Shown here: positions 1 to 8,556 of the stretch, one piece after another
How positions within the stretch are numbered: the first letter of the stretch is position 1
Layout of the letters: the number at the start of each line of letters is the position of its first letter
Origin: an uncultured Litoreibacter sp.
GTDB lineage: Bacteria > Pseudomonadota > Alphaproteobacteria > Rhodobacterales > Rhodobacteraceae
Assembly: GCA_947494435.1 (NCBI GenBank)
Contig: CANLUY010000002.1
Span: 558,001 to 622,000, forward strand
Length of the DNA: 64,000 nt
Direction: 5' to 3'
Made by a program: the position numbers and the translations under genes
The notes under the pieces: model-generated
Told to the model about the DNA's origin: nothing
The model's database searches: none
The model's input: only the letters and a program-made list of their open reading frames with translations

Positions 1-816
1 GACGGGGAAACCGGAACAGGTAAGACTTTGACTGCCCATGCTTTGCACGCCGTCGGTCCACGCGCCGGGAAAAAATTCGTCGCGTTAAGCTGTGCCGCAT
101 TTGACGAGACCTCACTGGCCGCAAAATTGTTCGAGCCGGTTGAAGAGGGGGATACGCTCCCCTTGGTCGAAGAAGCGCGTGGCGGAACACTTGTGCTCGA
201 GGATATTGAAGCGCTTCCCGGCACGCTGCAGGCCCGGCTTTTGCAGTTTATCAATGACCAAGGCGCGCCGGCAGAAACGCGGATTATCGCGATTTGCAAC
301 ACGCAAGAACAGGATAAGACTTGCGAAGACCTGATCCGCGGTGATCTATATTATCGTTTGGCTGCGATGAAAATCACCATCCCACCATTGCGGCAGCGCG
401 GGGAAGACATTCTGACCCTGTTCAACCGATTTGGTGAGCAGTTCGGCGAGGAGTACGGATCGGATGCTCCTGAAGTGTCGGCACAAGAAGCAGCGCAATT
501 GCTTCAAGCACCGTGGCCGGGAAATGTGCGGCAATTGATAAATGTTGCAGAGAGAGCTGTTTTACAAAATCGTCGTGGCTCCGGGTCAATTGCGTCTTTG
601 CTGATGGCCGACAATGCCGAGATGGGTCCGGTCATCACGACCGAAGGCAAACCGCTCAAAGAATACGTCGAAGCATTTGAACGGATGCTGATTGACAATA
701 CGATGCGGCGTCACAAAGGCTCAATTGCTTCGGTCATGGACGAGCTTTGCCTGCCGCGTCGGACATTGAACGAGAAAATGGCGAAGTATTCGCTGCAGCG
801 TTCAGACTATCTGTAG
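1..816 (+). CDS. Sigma-54-activator-type AAA+ response regulator, DctD-like (5' truncated)
   Basis: The frame is open to the left edge, so the N-terminal receiver or sensor part lies outside. The visible part starts at a Walker A motif (GETGTGKT, bases 4-27), continues through a Walker-B-like segment (GGTLVLEDIE) and the family motifs LRQRGEDI and WPGNVRQL, and ends in a Fis-type helix-turn-helix (around SIASVMDELCLPRRTLNEKM). This order matches DctD, the regulator of C4-dicarboxylate uptake. The GAFTGA loop that contacts sigma-54 is missing: the sequence runs from KLFEP almost directly to the GGTL segment. Rhodobacter capsulatus NtrC also lacks this loop and works with the housekeeping sigma factor, so sigma-54-independent action is plausible here, though inferred. 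Family assignment is firm; the exact regulon is unknown. Confidence 0.85.
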   Translation, partial: DGETGTGKTLTAHALHAVGPRAGKKFVALSCAAFDETSLAAKLFEPVEEGDTLPLVEEARGGTLVLEDIEALPGTLQARLLQFINDQGAPAETRIIAICNTQEQDKTCEDLIRGDLYYRLAAMKITIPPLRQRGEDILTLFNRFGEQFGEEYGSDAPEVSAQEAAQLLQAPWPGNVRQLINVAERAVLQNRRGSGSIASLLMADNAEMGPVITTEGKPLKEYVEAFERMLIDNTMRRHKGSIASVMDELCLPRRTLNEKMAKYSLQRSDYL

Positions 817-841
817 CAGGACGTGGACCTAATTGAGCGCC

Positions 842-877
842 TTCGGCGCGCGCGATTCTTTGCATTGGCGCGCCGAA
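842..877. terminator. GC-rich hairpin after the DctD-like gene (possible terminator)
   Basis: TTCGGCGCGC (842-851) pairs perfectly with GCGCGCCGAA (868-877) across a 16-base loop, 25 bases after the stop codon. No T-tract follows, so factor-independent termination is uncertain; it may instead protect the transcript end. Confidence 0.4.
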
Positions 878-936
878 ACACGGCACATCCTGCGCCTTAA
901 GGTCAGAAGAGAGGTCACACCGGCAAGCTCTGCGGG

Positions 937-959
937 GTTGTTTCTTATATGGAAACAAC
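937..959. promoter_or_regulatory. Inverted repeat GTTGTTTC-N7-GAAACAAC
   Basis: A perfect 8-bp inverted repeat with a 7-base spacer (TTATATG). Very similar arrangements with the same spacing occur at 38418-38440 (before the HU-like gene) and 42646-42668 (between the acyl-CoA dehydrogenase and a VPLPA-CTERM gene). The symmetry and 8-7-8 geometry resemble a dimeric repressor site. The cognate regulator is unknown. Confidence 0.45.
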
Positions 960-1350
960 TGTGACAGGCAGCATTCTGATGAGCAGAAGAGAATCTGCAT
1001 TGTAAAATCTGCGTAAAACCTCCATTAAGAGGCTACGTTCCGGTGGACGCTTCAATGGCGCATTGGACGGTAGAGTTTTGCTGCGATGCGGCACGCCCGC
1101 CAAAAGTTAGGCTACAGGCGCCCCGCAAAACAGGATTAACGGTCTCTATTTGAGGCCAAAGCCGAGGTAATTTACCCGGCGTATTGAACGGGCAGGACCA
1201 AGAACGGCTCCTGTCGGAGACAAGAACGCGATGAGACGCGCAGGAGACAGACAGGCACATGAGGGCAGCGGCGTATGCGCTGTTCCGTCTGTAGATGTCC
1301 GCGCGTCCAGCTTCGCCCAAACAAGTCATTCCGCCAACACCACTGCACCA

Positions 1351-1368
1351 CCCGGGCTTGATCCCGGG
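1351..1368 (+). promoter_or_regulatory. Hairpin in the rne leader
   Basis: CCCGGG, a 6-base loop (CTTGAT) and CCCGGG again, ending 32 bases before the chosen rne start. It could be a leader hairpin for autoregulation by RNase E or simply a stable secondary structure; no T-tract follows it. Confidence 0.35.
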
Positions 1369-1400
1369 CGCAAGGCCTTTGCGGAATGCGAACGGACAAC

Positions 1401-4130
1401 ATGGCTAAGAAAATGCTTATCGACGCCACGCACCCCGAAGAGACACGGGTTGTTGTGGCAGACGGAAACAAAGTTGAAGAGTTCGACTTTGAATCAGAGA
1501 ATAAACGCCAGCTTGCTGGCAACATCTATCTCGCAAAAGTAACACGTGTAGAGCCGTCGCTGCAGGCGGCCTTCGTTGATTATGGCGGAAATCGTCATGG
1601 CTTCTTGGCGTTCAGCGAGATCCACCCTGACTACTACCAGATCCCTGTGGCCGACCGTCAGGCGCTGCTGGAAGAAGAGATGGAATATGCCCGCCAGCAG
1701 GCGGAAGAAGACGAAAAGCCCAAGAAAAGATCACGCTCGCGGTCCCGATCGCACAGTAAGGCGACTGAGGCAAAAACTGACGATGTGATTGTCACGGAAG
1801 ATGTGGCCCAGTCCGAAACGGACGCTGAGGCGATCCCTGGCATGGATGTCGTCGATCTCGACGACGCAGCAGAAGAAGAAAACACAAAGGCTCCGGTTGA
1901 AGAGGGCTCGTCCCCGATGGAGACTGTGGCGGAGACACCGGTGGAGACACCCGCCGCTGACGAAGATGACGACAGCGATGATGCATCTGAAGATGAAGCG
2001 CTTGAGGCCACAGACAAAGACGAGAACATTGAGTCTGTTGCTCAGGAAGATGACACGGACGAGGTGCGGCCCGCCCGCAAGCCACGCCCGAAACGCTACA
2101 AAATTCAAGAAGTCGTAAAAGTCCGCCAAATCCTTCTGGTGCAGGTCGTCAAAGAGGAGCGCGGCAACAAGGGCGCAGCTCTCACAACTTACCTTTCGCT
2201 CGCTGGTCGCTACTGCGTGTTGATGCCGAATACAGCCCGTGGTGGTGGTATTTCCCGTAAAATTACCAACGCATCTGATCGTAAGAAACTCAAAGAAATA
2301 GCCAACGAGATTGACGTGCCCAAGGGCGCGGGTTTGATTGTGCGGACCGCTGGCGCGAAGCGCACAAAGTCTGAGATCAAGCGCGACTACGAATACCTTC
2401 AGCGCCACTGGGAACAGGTGCGCGAACTGACGCTGAAGTCCATCGCGCCCGCTCCGATCTACGAAGAAGGCGATCTGATCAAACGCTCGATCCGTGACCT
2501 CTATAATCGTGAAATTGACGAGGTTTTGGTCGAGGGTGAAGCAGGCTACCGCACCGCCAAAGACTTCATGAAAATGATCATGCCGTCTCATGCGAAGAAC
2601 GTGAAACGCTATGCTGATCCGATGCCGCTCTTTGCGCGTCATCAGGTCGAAAGCTATCTGTCGGGCATGTTTAATCCGACGGTCCAGTTGCCGTCGGGTG
2701 GCTATATCGTGATCGGGATCACCGAGGCGCTGGTCGCTGTCGATGTGAACTCTGGCCGAGCCACCAAAGAAGGCTCTATCGAGCAAACCGCGCTGAAAAC
2801 TAACCTGGAGGCCGCGGAAGAAGTTGCGCGCCAAATGCGCCTGCGTGACCTTGCCGGTCTGATCGTGATCGACTTCATCGACATGGAAGAGCGCCGTAAC
2901 AACAACGCGGTCGAGAAGAAGCTGAAAGACAAGCTGAAGACGGATCGCGCGCGTATTCAAGTGGGCCGCATCTCCGGCTTCGGTCTTCTTGAAATGTCGC
3001 GCCAGCGTCTGCGCCCTGGCATGTTGGAAGCAACTACACAGCCTTGCCCATCTTGTCATGGCACAGGTCTGATCCGGTCCGATGACAGCCTTGCGCTGAC
3101 CATCCTGCGCCAGTTGGAAGAAGAAGGTACACGTAAGCGGTCCCGCGAGGTTTTGCTGACTGCGCCTGTTGCTGTCATCAACTACTTGATGAATGCCAAA
3201 CGCGAACATATCGCCGAGATCGAAGCTCGCTACGGCATGGCCGTGCGTCTTGAAGCCGACCCGCATAAGGTCAGCCCCGATTTCGATATCGAGAAGTTCA
3301 AAACCGCGACGCGCAATATTGTGCCGAAAGCTGTGACGACAAGTGCAATCTCGATGGATTCAATCGACATGTCTGATCTGGACGAGGTTTTTGAAGAGGA
3401 AGCGCCAGAAGCACGCGACGCCCAGCCAAGCAACGAGCCGGAGTTGGACGAAGATGGCAACCCGAAGAAGAAAAAGCGCCGTCGGCGTCGTGGTGGCCGT
3501 GGCCGCAATCGCAACCGTGATCGCGAAGCGCAAAGCGATGACACTGTCCAGACCGATGGTGATGCGACGACTGCGGACGATGGCGATGATGATCCTCGCC
3601 CATCGATAGCCGAAGCAAAGGCTGCGGAAGACGCGAAACCTGACGCCGAGGCTGAAGAAAAGCCCAAGTCACGAGGCCGTGGTCGTACGCGTAGCAAGAA
3701 GGCTGCCAACACCGATGAGGCAGTGTCGGCGGACGCGGACGCAGACGCGCCAGCTGAAAAGGCCGAAGACGCAGGTGAAGAAAAGCCAAAGCCGAAGCGG
3801 ACGAGAACCCGCAAGAAGGCGGAACCCAAGGCTGAACCAACGGAGGCTGAAACACCTGAACCCGCTGCGGAGGAAAAGCCGGTCAAGAAAACCCGGTCGC
3901 GTGCCAAGAAGCCAAAAGCTGAGGTTGTCACTGAGACGGCAGTTGTTGCTGATGCCAAGCCAGAACCTGTGGTCGAAGACGCGCCAAAGCCCAAGAAGAC
4001 CCGCACGCGAACTTCTGGCACCACAAAGCTGGGAACCAACGCGGAAGACACTGCCAATACGGCTGGCGACGCGGCTGTCGAAGAAAAACCGAAAGCCAAA
4101 AGGCGCGGTTGGTGGTCTCTGGGCCGCTAG
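1401..4130 (+). CDS. rne: Ribonuclease E
   Basis: Single-strand endoribonuclease that starts mRNA decay and processes rRNA and tRNA; core of the degradosome. 909 residues from the ATG at 1401 (MAKKMLIDAT); an ATG at 1386 would add five residues, but family members begin with MAKK. The S1 domain (about residues 35-260) is split by an acidic, low-complexity insertion (about 95-225), common in alphaproteobacteria. Catalytic aspartates are D448 (VDVNSG) and D491 (DFIDM), and the Zn-link cysteines are C549 and C552 (CPSCHG); their spacings equal those of E. coli D303, D346, C404 and C407. The C-terminal third is disordered Lys/Arg/Glu/Ala-rich scaffold ending RRGWWSLGR. A strong terminator follows. 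Confidence 0.97.
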   Translation: MAKKMLIDATHPEETRVVVADGNKVEEFDFESENKRQLAGNIYLAKVTRVEPSLQAAFVDYGGNRHGFLAFSEIHPDYYQIPVADRQALLEEEMEYARQQAEEDEKPKKRSRSRSRSHSKATEAKTDDVIVTEDVAQSETDAEAIPGMDVVDLDDAAEEENTKAPVEEGSSPMETVAETPVETPAADEDDDSDDASEDEALEATDKDENIESVAQEDDTDEVRPARKPRPKRYKIQEVVKVRQILLVQVVKEERGNKGAALTTYLSLAGRYCVLMPNTARGGGISRKITNASDRKKLKEIANEIDVPKGAGLIVRTAGAKRTKSEIKRDYEYLQRHWEQVRELTLKSIAPAPIYEEGDLIKRSIRDLYNREIDEVLVEGEAGYRTAKDFMKMIMPSHAKNVKRYADPMPLFARHQVESYLSGMFNPTVQLPSGGYIVIGITEALVAVDVNSGRATKEGSIEQTALKTNLEAAEEVARQMRLRDLAGLIVIDFIDMEERRNNNAVEKKLKDKLKTDRARIQVGRISGFGLLEMSRQRLRPGMLEATTQPCPSCHGTGLIRSDDSLALTILRQLEEEGTRKRSREVLLTAPVAVINYLMNAKREHIAEIEARYGMAVRLEADPHKVSPDFDIEKFKTATRNIVPKAVTTSAISMDSIDMSDLDEVFEEEAPEARDAQPSNEPELDEDGNPKKKKRRRRRGGRGRNRNRDREAQSDDTVQTDGDATTADDGDDDPRPSIAEAKAAEDAKPDAEAEEKPKSRGRGRTRSKKAANTDEAVSADADADAPAEKAEDAGEEKPKPKRTRTRKKAEPKAEPTEAETPEPAAEEKPVKKTRSRAKKPKAEVVTETAVVADAKPEPVVEDAPKPKKTRTRTSGTTKLGTNAEDTANTAGDAAVEEKPKAKRRGWWSLGR

Positions 4131-4150
4131 GCCTAACGAAAGTGAGATAA

Positions 4151-4180
4151 AACGCCGGGACATGATCCCGGCGTTTTTAT
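4151..4180 (+). terminator. Rho-independent terminator of rne
   Basis: Stem AACGCCGGGA / TCCCGGCGTT (4151-4160 with 4166-4175), 5-base loop, then a run of T. It lies 20 bases after the rne stop. Confidence 0.9.
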
Positions 4181-4233
4181 TTGCATTGAGGCAATGTGAT
4201 CGTGAAAGTGGTCACGGCTAATAAGGCGCACCT

Positions 4234-4590
4234 ATGATTGATCACATCAATATTCCTGTTTCTGACTTAAGCCGCGCCAAAGACTTTTATGACATCGCGT
4301 TCAAGGCTTTGGATATCCAATGCGTTGCGCAAGACGGACCTGCATTGGGATATGGCACGATCAATTGGGAGTGTGGCATCGTTCAAACCGATGGTCCCAT
4401 CACCCGATTGCATGTCGCGTTTTCAGCGAGTTCGCAGGAACAGGTATCAGACTTCCATTACGCGTGCTTGTCCGCTGGTGGCGAATGCAACGGACCGCCC
4501 GGCTACAGACCTGAATATGGTACAGCATACTTTGCAGCCTTCGTCATAGACCCGGACGGGCACAATATTGAAGCGGTATTCAGGGGATAA
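4234..4590 (+). CDS. VOC-family protein (glyoxalase/dioxygenase-like)
   Basis: Small 118-residue protein of the vicinal-oxygen-chelate fold. It starts MIDHINIPVSDL, a typical first strand carrying a metal-ligand histidine, and ends PDGHNIEAVFRG, the conserved last strand with the metal-ligand glutamate. A Shine-Dalgarno-like AAGGCG precedes the ATG. The substrate cannot be told from sequence; members range from glyoxalase I to resistance proteins and extradiol dioxygenases. It stands alone between the rne terminator and a convergent M48 gene. Confidence 0.85.
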   Translation: MIDHINIPVSDLSRAKDFYDIAFKALDIQCVAQDGPALGYGTINWECGIVQTDGPITRLHVAFSASSQEQVSDFHYACLSAGGECNGPPGYRPEYGTAYFAAFVIDPDGHNIEAVFRG

Positions 4591-4599
4591 AGATAAAAG

Positions 4600-5964
4600 T
4601 CAGCGACGTCGTTTTTTTGGGATTGCCTGAACGGAACTCAAAACATCCTGAGCTCTCAGCCAGCCCTGCGACCCGCGCGGCAGCGCGCCAATGGCACGTT
4701 TCGAATGTAGTGCGGCTTCTTTGAAACGACCGATCGTCAAATACCGCTCTGCTGTTGCGACAGAGGCCATTGCATTCTGACCGTTCTTCGCATGTGCCAA
4801 TGCGAGGTTGCGCAGCATGGACGGATCACCGGGATCACGGCTCCGCGCAGCGTTGAGAATATTGAGCGCCTCGCCGTTGGATGCACGGGTATTCGCGGCC
4901 AAAAGCGCCTTGCCCAATCCTGCGAGGATCAAGGGTTCTCCACGGGCCAGACCTGCCGCATTGCGGTAAGATGCGACGGCTGCCGCCGTATTTTGGCTCT
5001 CTAACAGGATTTGCCCTTTTAGCTCGTGGTAATACGGATCGCGCGGGCGAACTTTGAGAAGCTTGTTCATCTCCGCCAGAGCTTTCTTGGGCGAGGGCCG
5101 TTTGTGATAGGCCACAGCGCGGCGCAACGTGGCTGTCTCACTTGGGCCTTTTGCCTCGGCCTTACGCAGAACTGATTTCGGGTTGCGTAAAAACCCTTCC
5201 AGCTTTGCTTCCATCCGGTTGTACCAATAAATGGTTTCGGGACTGGCTTTGCGAGGCTTGGACTTATAGGCCGCAACATAGCCACGTACCGCGCGCAGAC
5301 GATCTCGGGTCAGCGGATGGGTCCGCGCATATGGGTCTTGGCGTCCGGGTCTCAACGCTTCTTGTCCCCGAAACAGGTTCAGCACATCACTCATGGCATC
5401 TGGATCATTGCCTGCACTCGCCAAATAGCGCAGTGCAGATTGATCGGCTGAAGCTTCTTCCGCACGCGTGTGGCCGAAAAACACGCGCTGTGCTGAACTA
5501 GCCGTCCCAGCAGCCAGTCCAATAGCAGCCTCACCCTGTCCCTTAGCGGCAGCAGCGACCGATAAGGCCATCCCAATAGCCGCAACACGGCTTGCGACAC
5601 GTGCGTTGCCAGCGCGGCGCACCAGATGTCCGTTGGCGATATGCGCAATTTCATGGGCAAGAACGGCCTGAAGCGCTTCTGGGCGTTGCAAACGCAATAT
5701 GAGGCCGGAATGCAGAAAGATATGGCGGCTATCAACAATAAAGGCATTCAGGGAATTGTCTTTGATCACCAAAATGCGCACTGAATTTGTGCCAAGCCCA
5801 GCCGCGCGTAGTACGGGTTTCGCAATTTCTTTCAAGGACCGCTCAATTTCGGCGTCCCGGATGACTGTCAGTGCCTGTGCGGGAACGCTGGCCAAAAGAA
5901 AGACCAAAACGCTGAGCAGGCGGATCACGTATTTCGGGTTCACGCGTCTGGGCTCCCTTGTCAT
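4600..5964 (-). CDS. M48-family zinc metalloprotease with TPR region (BepA/YfgC-like)
   Basis: Periplasmic metalloprotease thought to act in quality control of outer-membrane protein assembly. The zinc motif is HEIAH (in LAHEIAHIANGH), with a second conserved region around EEASADQSA providing the third ligand. An N-terminal signal peptide (VIRLLSVLVFLLASVPAQA) directs export, and the C-terminal half is helical and TPR-like (KALAEMNKLLKVRPRDP). I chose the ATG at 5964 (454 residues) because a GAAAGG sequence precedes it and it places the signal peptide near the start; the longer frame to 6000 begins with TTG. Divergent from the aminotransferase gene, with 66 bases between. Confidence 0.9.
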   Translation of the reverse strand: MTREPRRVNPKYVIRLLSVLVFLLASVPAQALTVIRDAEIERSLKEIAKPVLRAAGLGTNSVRILVIKDNSLNAFIVDSRHIFLHSGLILRLQRPEALQAVLAHEIAHIANGHLVRRAGNARVASRVAAIGMALSVAAAAKGQGEAAIGLAAGTASSAQRVFFGHTRAEEASADQSALRYLASAGNDPDAMSDVLNLFRGQEALRPGRQDPYARTHPLTRDRLRAVRGYVAAYKSKPRKASPETIYWYNRMEAKLEGFLRNPKSVLRKAEAKGPSETATLRRAVAYHKRPSPKKALAEMNKLLKVRPRDPYYHELKGQILLESQNTAAAVASYRNAAGLARGEPLILAGLGKALLAANTRASNGEALNILNAARSRDPGDPSMLRNLALAHAKNGQNAMASVATAERYLTIGRFKEAALHSKRAIGALPRGSQGWLRAQDVLSSVQAIPKKRRR

Positions 5965-6030
5965 TGACCTTTCGGGTCGTCGCTGCTTCAACCGAGCCAA
6001 GCGAAACTACCGCAACTTTGCGAGGAAGCC

Positions 6031-7173
6031 ATGAGAAGTTCAAGCCGCGGTCGCGTAGATCCGTTCATTGTGATGGATGTGATGGATGCTGCAAGAAAAC
6101 TTGAAGAGGCTGGCCGTTCAATCATTCATATGGAGGTAGGCCAACCCGGCACGCCTGCACCCGCCAAAGCACGCGCCGCACTCGTTGATGCGATGGAGGC
6201 GGAGGCGTTGGGCTACACAGTCGCTCTTGGTCTGCCGGAGCTTCGCCAAGGCATCGCTGCGCTTTACAAAGACTGGTATGGGGTCGACCTTGACCCAAGC
6301 CGGGTGGTCGTGACTGCAGGTTCATCCGCAGCGTTCACGTTGGCATTTACAGGTCTCTTCGACAGCGGGCAATCCGTCGGGGTCACGGAGCCTGGCTATC
6401 CGTCTTATCGCCAAATTCTCAAAGCACTGGATCTTTCGCCGGTTGGGATACCAACATATTCGGAGAACCGGCACGTTCCCGAATTGCCAGACACAGAATT
6501 GGATGGTTTGATCGTCGCGTCACCGGCCAATCCAACCGGTACAATGCTCAGTAAAGCCGACCTTACCACGCTCATTTCAGACTGCCAAAACCGGAATATC
6601 GCGTTCATCTCGGACGAGATTTACCATGGGGTGCAATATGAGGGCCGCGCTGTTTCGGCGCTTGAGATCAGTGATGATGTCTATGTCATCAACTCCTTTT
6701 CGAAATACTTCTCCATGACGGGCTGGCGCTTGGGCTGGATGGTCGTGCCGCCAGATCATGTGCGTATCATCGAGCGTCTGGCGCAAAACATGTTCATCTG
6801 CGCGCCACATGCCGCGCAGGTGGCAGCACTCGGGGCGCTTGAGGCCCGCGATGAAACAGAAGCAATGCGCGATGTCTACGCCAAGAACCGTGCCTTAATG
6901 CTTGATGGGCTGCCAAAAGCCGGTTTTGACCGCATCGCCCCGCCAGATGGCGCTTTCTACATTTATGCAGATGTGTCGGAAATTACGAATGACTCGCTGG
7001 CATTCTGCAAGGAGGTGTTGGAGGTCGCAGGCGTCGCAATCACGCCCGGTTTGGATTTCGATCCTATCCGCGGACACAGAACAATCCGCTTTTCTTACGC
7101 ACGTGCAACCGAAGATATCGAAGAGGGCGTGAAACGCTTGACGGAATTCATGGCCTCCCGGCCAAAACCATAG
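6031..7173 (+). CDS. PLP-dependent aminotransferase, class I/II (AspC family)
   Basis: 380-residue fold-type I aminotransferase. The PLP lysine lies in SFSKYFSMTGWRLGW; other markers are ASPANPTGT (PLP ring contact) and a C-terminal arginine region near IRFSYA for the substrate carboxylate. A GAGGA Shine-Dalgarno precedes the ATG. Probable role is transamination of an amino acid with 2-oxoglutarate; the exact substrate (aspartate, alanine or aromatic) is not decided by sequence alone. It is followed after 66 bases by the amidase gene on the same strand. Confidence 0.9.
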   Translation: MRSSSRGRVDPFIVMDVMDAARKLEEAGRSIIHMEVGQPGTPAPAKARAALVDAMEAEALGYTVALGLPELRQGIAALYKDWYGVDLDPSRVVVTAGSSAAFTLAFTGLFDSGQSVGVTEPGYPSYRQILKALDLSPVGIPTYSENRHVPELPDTELDGLIVASPANPTGTMLSKADLTTLISDCQNRNIAFISDEIYHGVQYEGRAVSALEISDDVYVINSFSKYFSMTGWRLGWMVVPPDHVRIIERLAQNMFICAPHAAQVAALGALEARDETEAMRDVYAKNRALMLDGLPKAGFDRIAPPDGAFYIYADVSEITNDSLAFCKEVLEVAGVAITPGLDFDPIRGHRTIRFSYARATEDIEEGVKRLTEFMASRPKP

Positions 7174-7239
7174 GCGACAAGCCATAACGCGTCCGGTATA
7201 GTCACAACAAAACAAGAACAGACAGAAGACCGGGCGGTC

Positions 7240-8427
7240 ATGAACAGGCTACTGATACCAGCAATTTGCTGCGCCTTTCTGGGCGCCCCGACAGTCGCTC
7301 AAGACTTGCGCGCGCTCGCGCGTATTGACATGTCAAACTCCGCGATCACTGACACCGCAGAGGGGACGGAGGTTTCTTTGGCATTGACCCAAGCGGTGCC
7401 GTACCGTGTCTTCGCGCTCGACAACCCGAAACGTATCGTCGTCGAATTTCGTGAGGTGATTTTTGAACCGGTTCTGACACCGCTCGATCAGTCAGACCGC
7501 ATCACGAAACTTGCAGGCGGGGCCAGCCGGCCCGGGTGGTCGCGGCTGGAGTTGACCTTGGACGCGCCGATGCGCGTCACTTCCGCGGGTTTGGAGACGG
7601 ATCAAAACGATGGCGACGCCGTTGTGCGACTTATTCTCAAGCCCACTAGTACTGAAGAGTTTGCGACTGCAGCCGGTACCGTTGAGACGAGGCCATCTAC
7701 GGAACCTGTTTTGTCAGATGATGGGGAACTCGTCGTCGCGCTTGATCCCGGTCATGGCGGCGTTGATCCCGGTGCGCAGCGCGATGGACATAATGAAGCC
7801 GATCTGATGCTGCAGTTTGCGCGAGAGCTTAAAGAGGCACTGCTGCGCGGCGGGGCCGACGACGTTGTGATGACACGCGAGGACGATAGTTTTGTGTCGC
7901 TACCCGCGCGCGTATCAATAGCACGAGCTGGGCGCGCTGATCTGTTCATATCGCTGCATGCTGACGCTCTGGCCGAGGGCCGCGCAACTGGAACAACCAT
8001 CTATACCTTGTCAGACGAAGCGTCTGACAAGGCCAGCGCATTGCTGGCGGAGCGACAGGACAGGCAAGATATTCTGGCGGGTGTCGACCTGCGTGCGCAA
8101 GATGATCAGATCGCCACGGTCTTAATGGATTTGGCGCGACTGGAAACCGAACCAAGAACGGAATTATTCGCAAGTGAGCTCGTGGCAGGTCTGCGCAATC
8201 GCCTTGGCAAATTGCACAAGCGGCCACGTCTAAAGGCGGGTTTCTCGGTGCTAAAGGCCCCCGACATTCCGTCGGTTCTGATTGAGCTGGGCTTCATGTC
8301 ATCTGCGTCAGATCTCGACAATCTTATGGATCCCGTCTGGCGTGCCCAAGCGGCCGAGGGAATCGTTGATGCGGTTAATGCTTGGTCCGTTGAGGAAGCC
8401 GCGCAGCGCGATCGTGTTGGGCAGTAA
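7240..8427 (+). CDS. N-acetylmuramoyl-L-alanine amidase (AmiC type)
   Basis: Periplasmic zinc amidase that cuts the peptide from the glycan strand during daughter-cell separation. Order: signal peptide (LLIPAICCAFLGAPTVAQ), an AMIN domain (about residues 25-130) that targets the septum, a linker, and an Amidase_3 domain (about 165-385) with DPGHGGVDPGA (first zinc histidine), NEADLML (zinc glutamate), SLHAD (zinc histidine) and the catalytic glutamate in IELGFMS. 395 residues, close to the family length. It sits directly upstream of the PBP1A gene, an arrangement consistent with a shared role in septal wall remodelling. Confidence 0.94.
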   Translation: MNRLLIPAICCAFLGAPTVAQDLRALARIDMSNSAITDTAEGTEVSLALTQAVPYRVFALDNPKRIVVEFREVIFEPVLTPLDQSDRITKLAGGASRPGWSRLELTLDAPMRVTSAGLETDQNDGDAVVRLILKPTSTEEFATAAGTVETRPSTEPVLSDDGELVVALDPGHGGVDPGAQRDGHNEADLMLQFARELKEALLRGGADDVVMTREDDSFVSLPARVSIARAGRADLFISLHADALAEGRATGTTIYTLSDEASDKASALLAERQDRQDILAGVDLRAQDDQIATVLMDLARLETEPRTELFASELVAGLRNRLGKLHKRPRLKAGFSVLKAPDIPSVLIELGFMSSASDLDNLMDPVWRAQAAEGIVDAVNAWSVEEAAQRDRVGQ

Positions 8428-8500
8428 ATATTGTCGCAGCGTCGCGGTGAAAAGTGATTGAAATCGGCGGCATTCAGCCTCGTTTCAGATCGCATCTGTT

Positions 8501-8529
8501 TTGACGTGCCCGTCCGCGAACCGTATAAC
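8501..8529 (+). promoter_or_regulatory. Sigma-70-type promoter of the PBP1A gene
   Basis: TTGACG (8501-8506), a 17-base spacer and TATAAC (8524-8529), close to the housekeeping consensus. Predicted transcription start is about 8536, so the downstream GTG start fits better than the ATG at 8545. Confidence 0.7.
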
Positions 8530-8556
8530 ACTCCTATGTTGTAAATGGGGAATGCT

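Larger units (their letters stand above)
817..1400. other. Long intergenic region before rne (probable promoter and leader)
   Basis: These 584 bases hold no convincing gene; the short frames here have no ribosome-binding site or recognisable protein. Structures seen are a GC-rich hairpin just after the upstream stop (842-877), an 8-bp inverted repeat at 937-959, and a CCCGGG-loop-CCCGGG hairpin at 1351-1368 close to the rne start. Long structured leaders are known for rne in other bacteria, where they mediate autoregulation by RNase E. I infer the same possibility here. Confidence 0.5.

Noticed and set aside
1033-1329. Antisense frames in the rne leader region
   Set aside because: Short, Cys/Arg-rich, with no ribosome-binding site; taken as non-coding.
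1731-3266. A 511-codon open frame antisense to rne
   Set aside because: It lies entirely over conserved RNase E coding sequence, has no recognisable domain, and its length follows from the biased codon use of the sense gene.
3230-4099. A 289-codon Ser/Ala-rich antisense frame over the rne C-terminus
   Set aside because: It mirrors the low-complexity Lys/Glu-rich scaffold on the sense strand and has no start signal.
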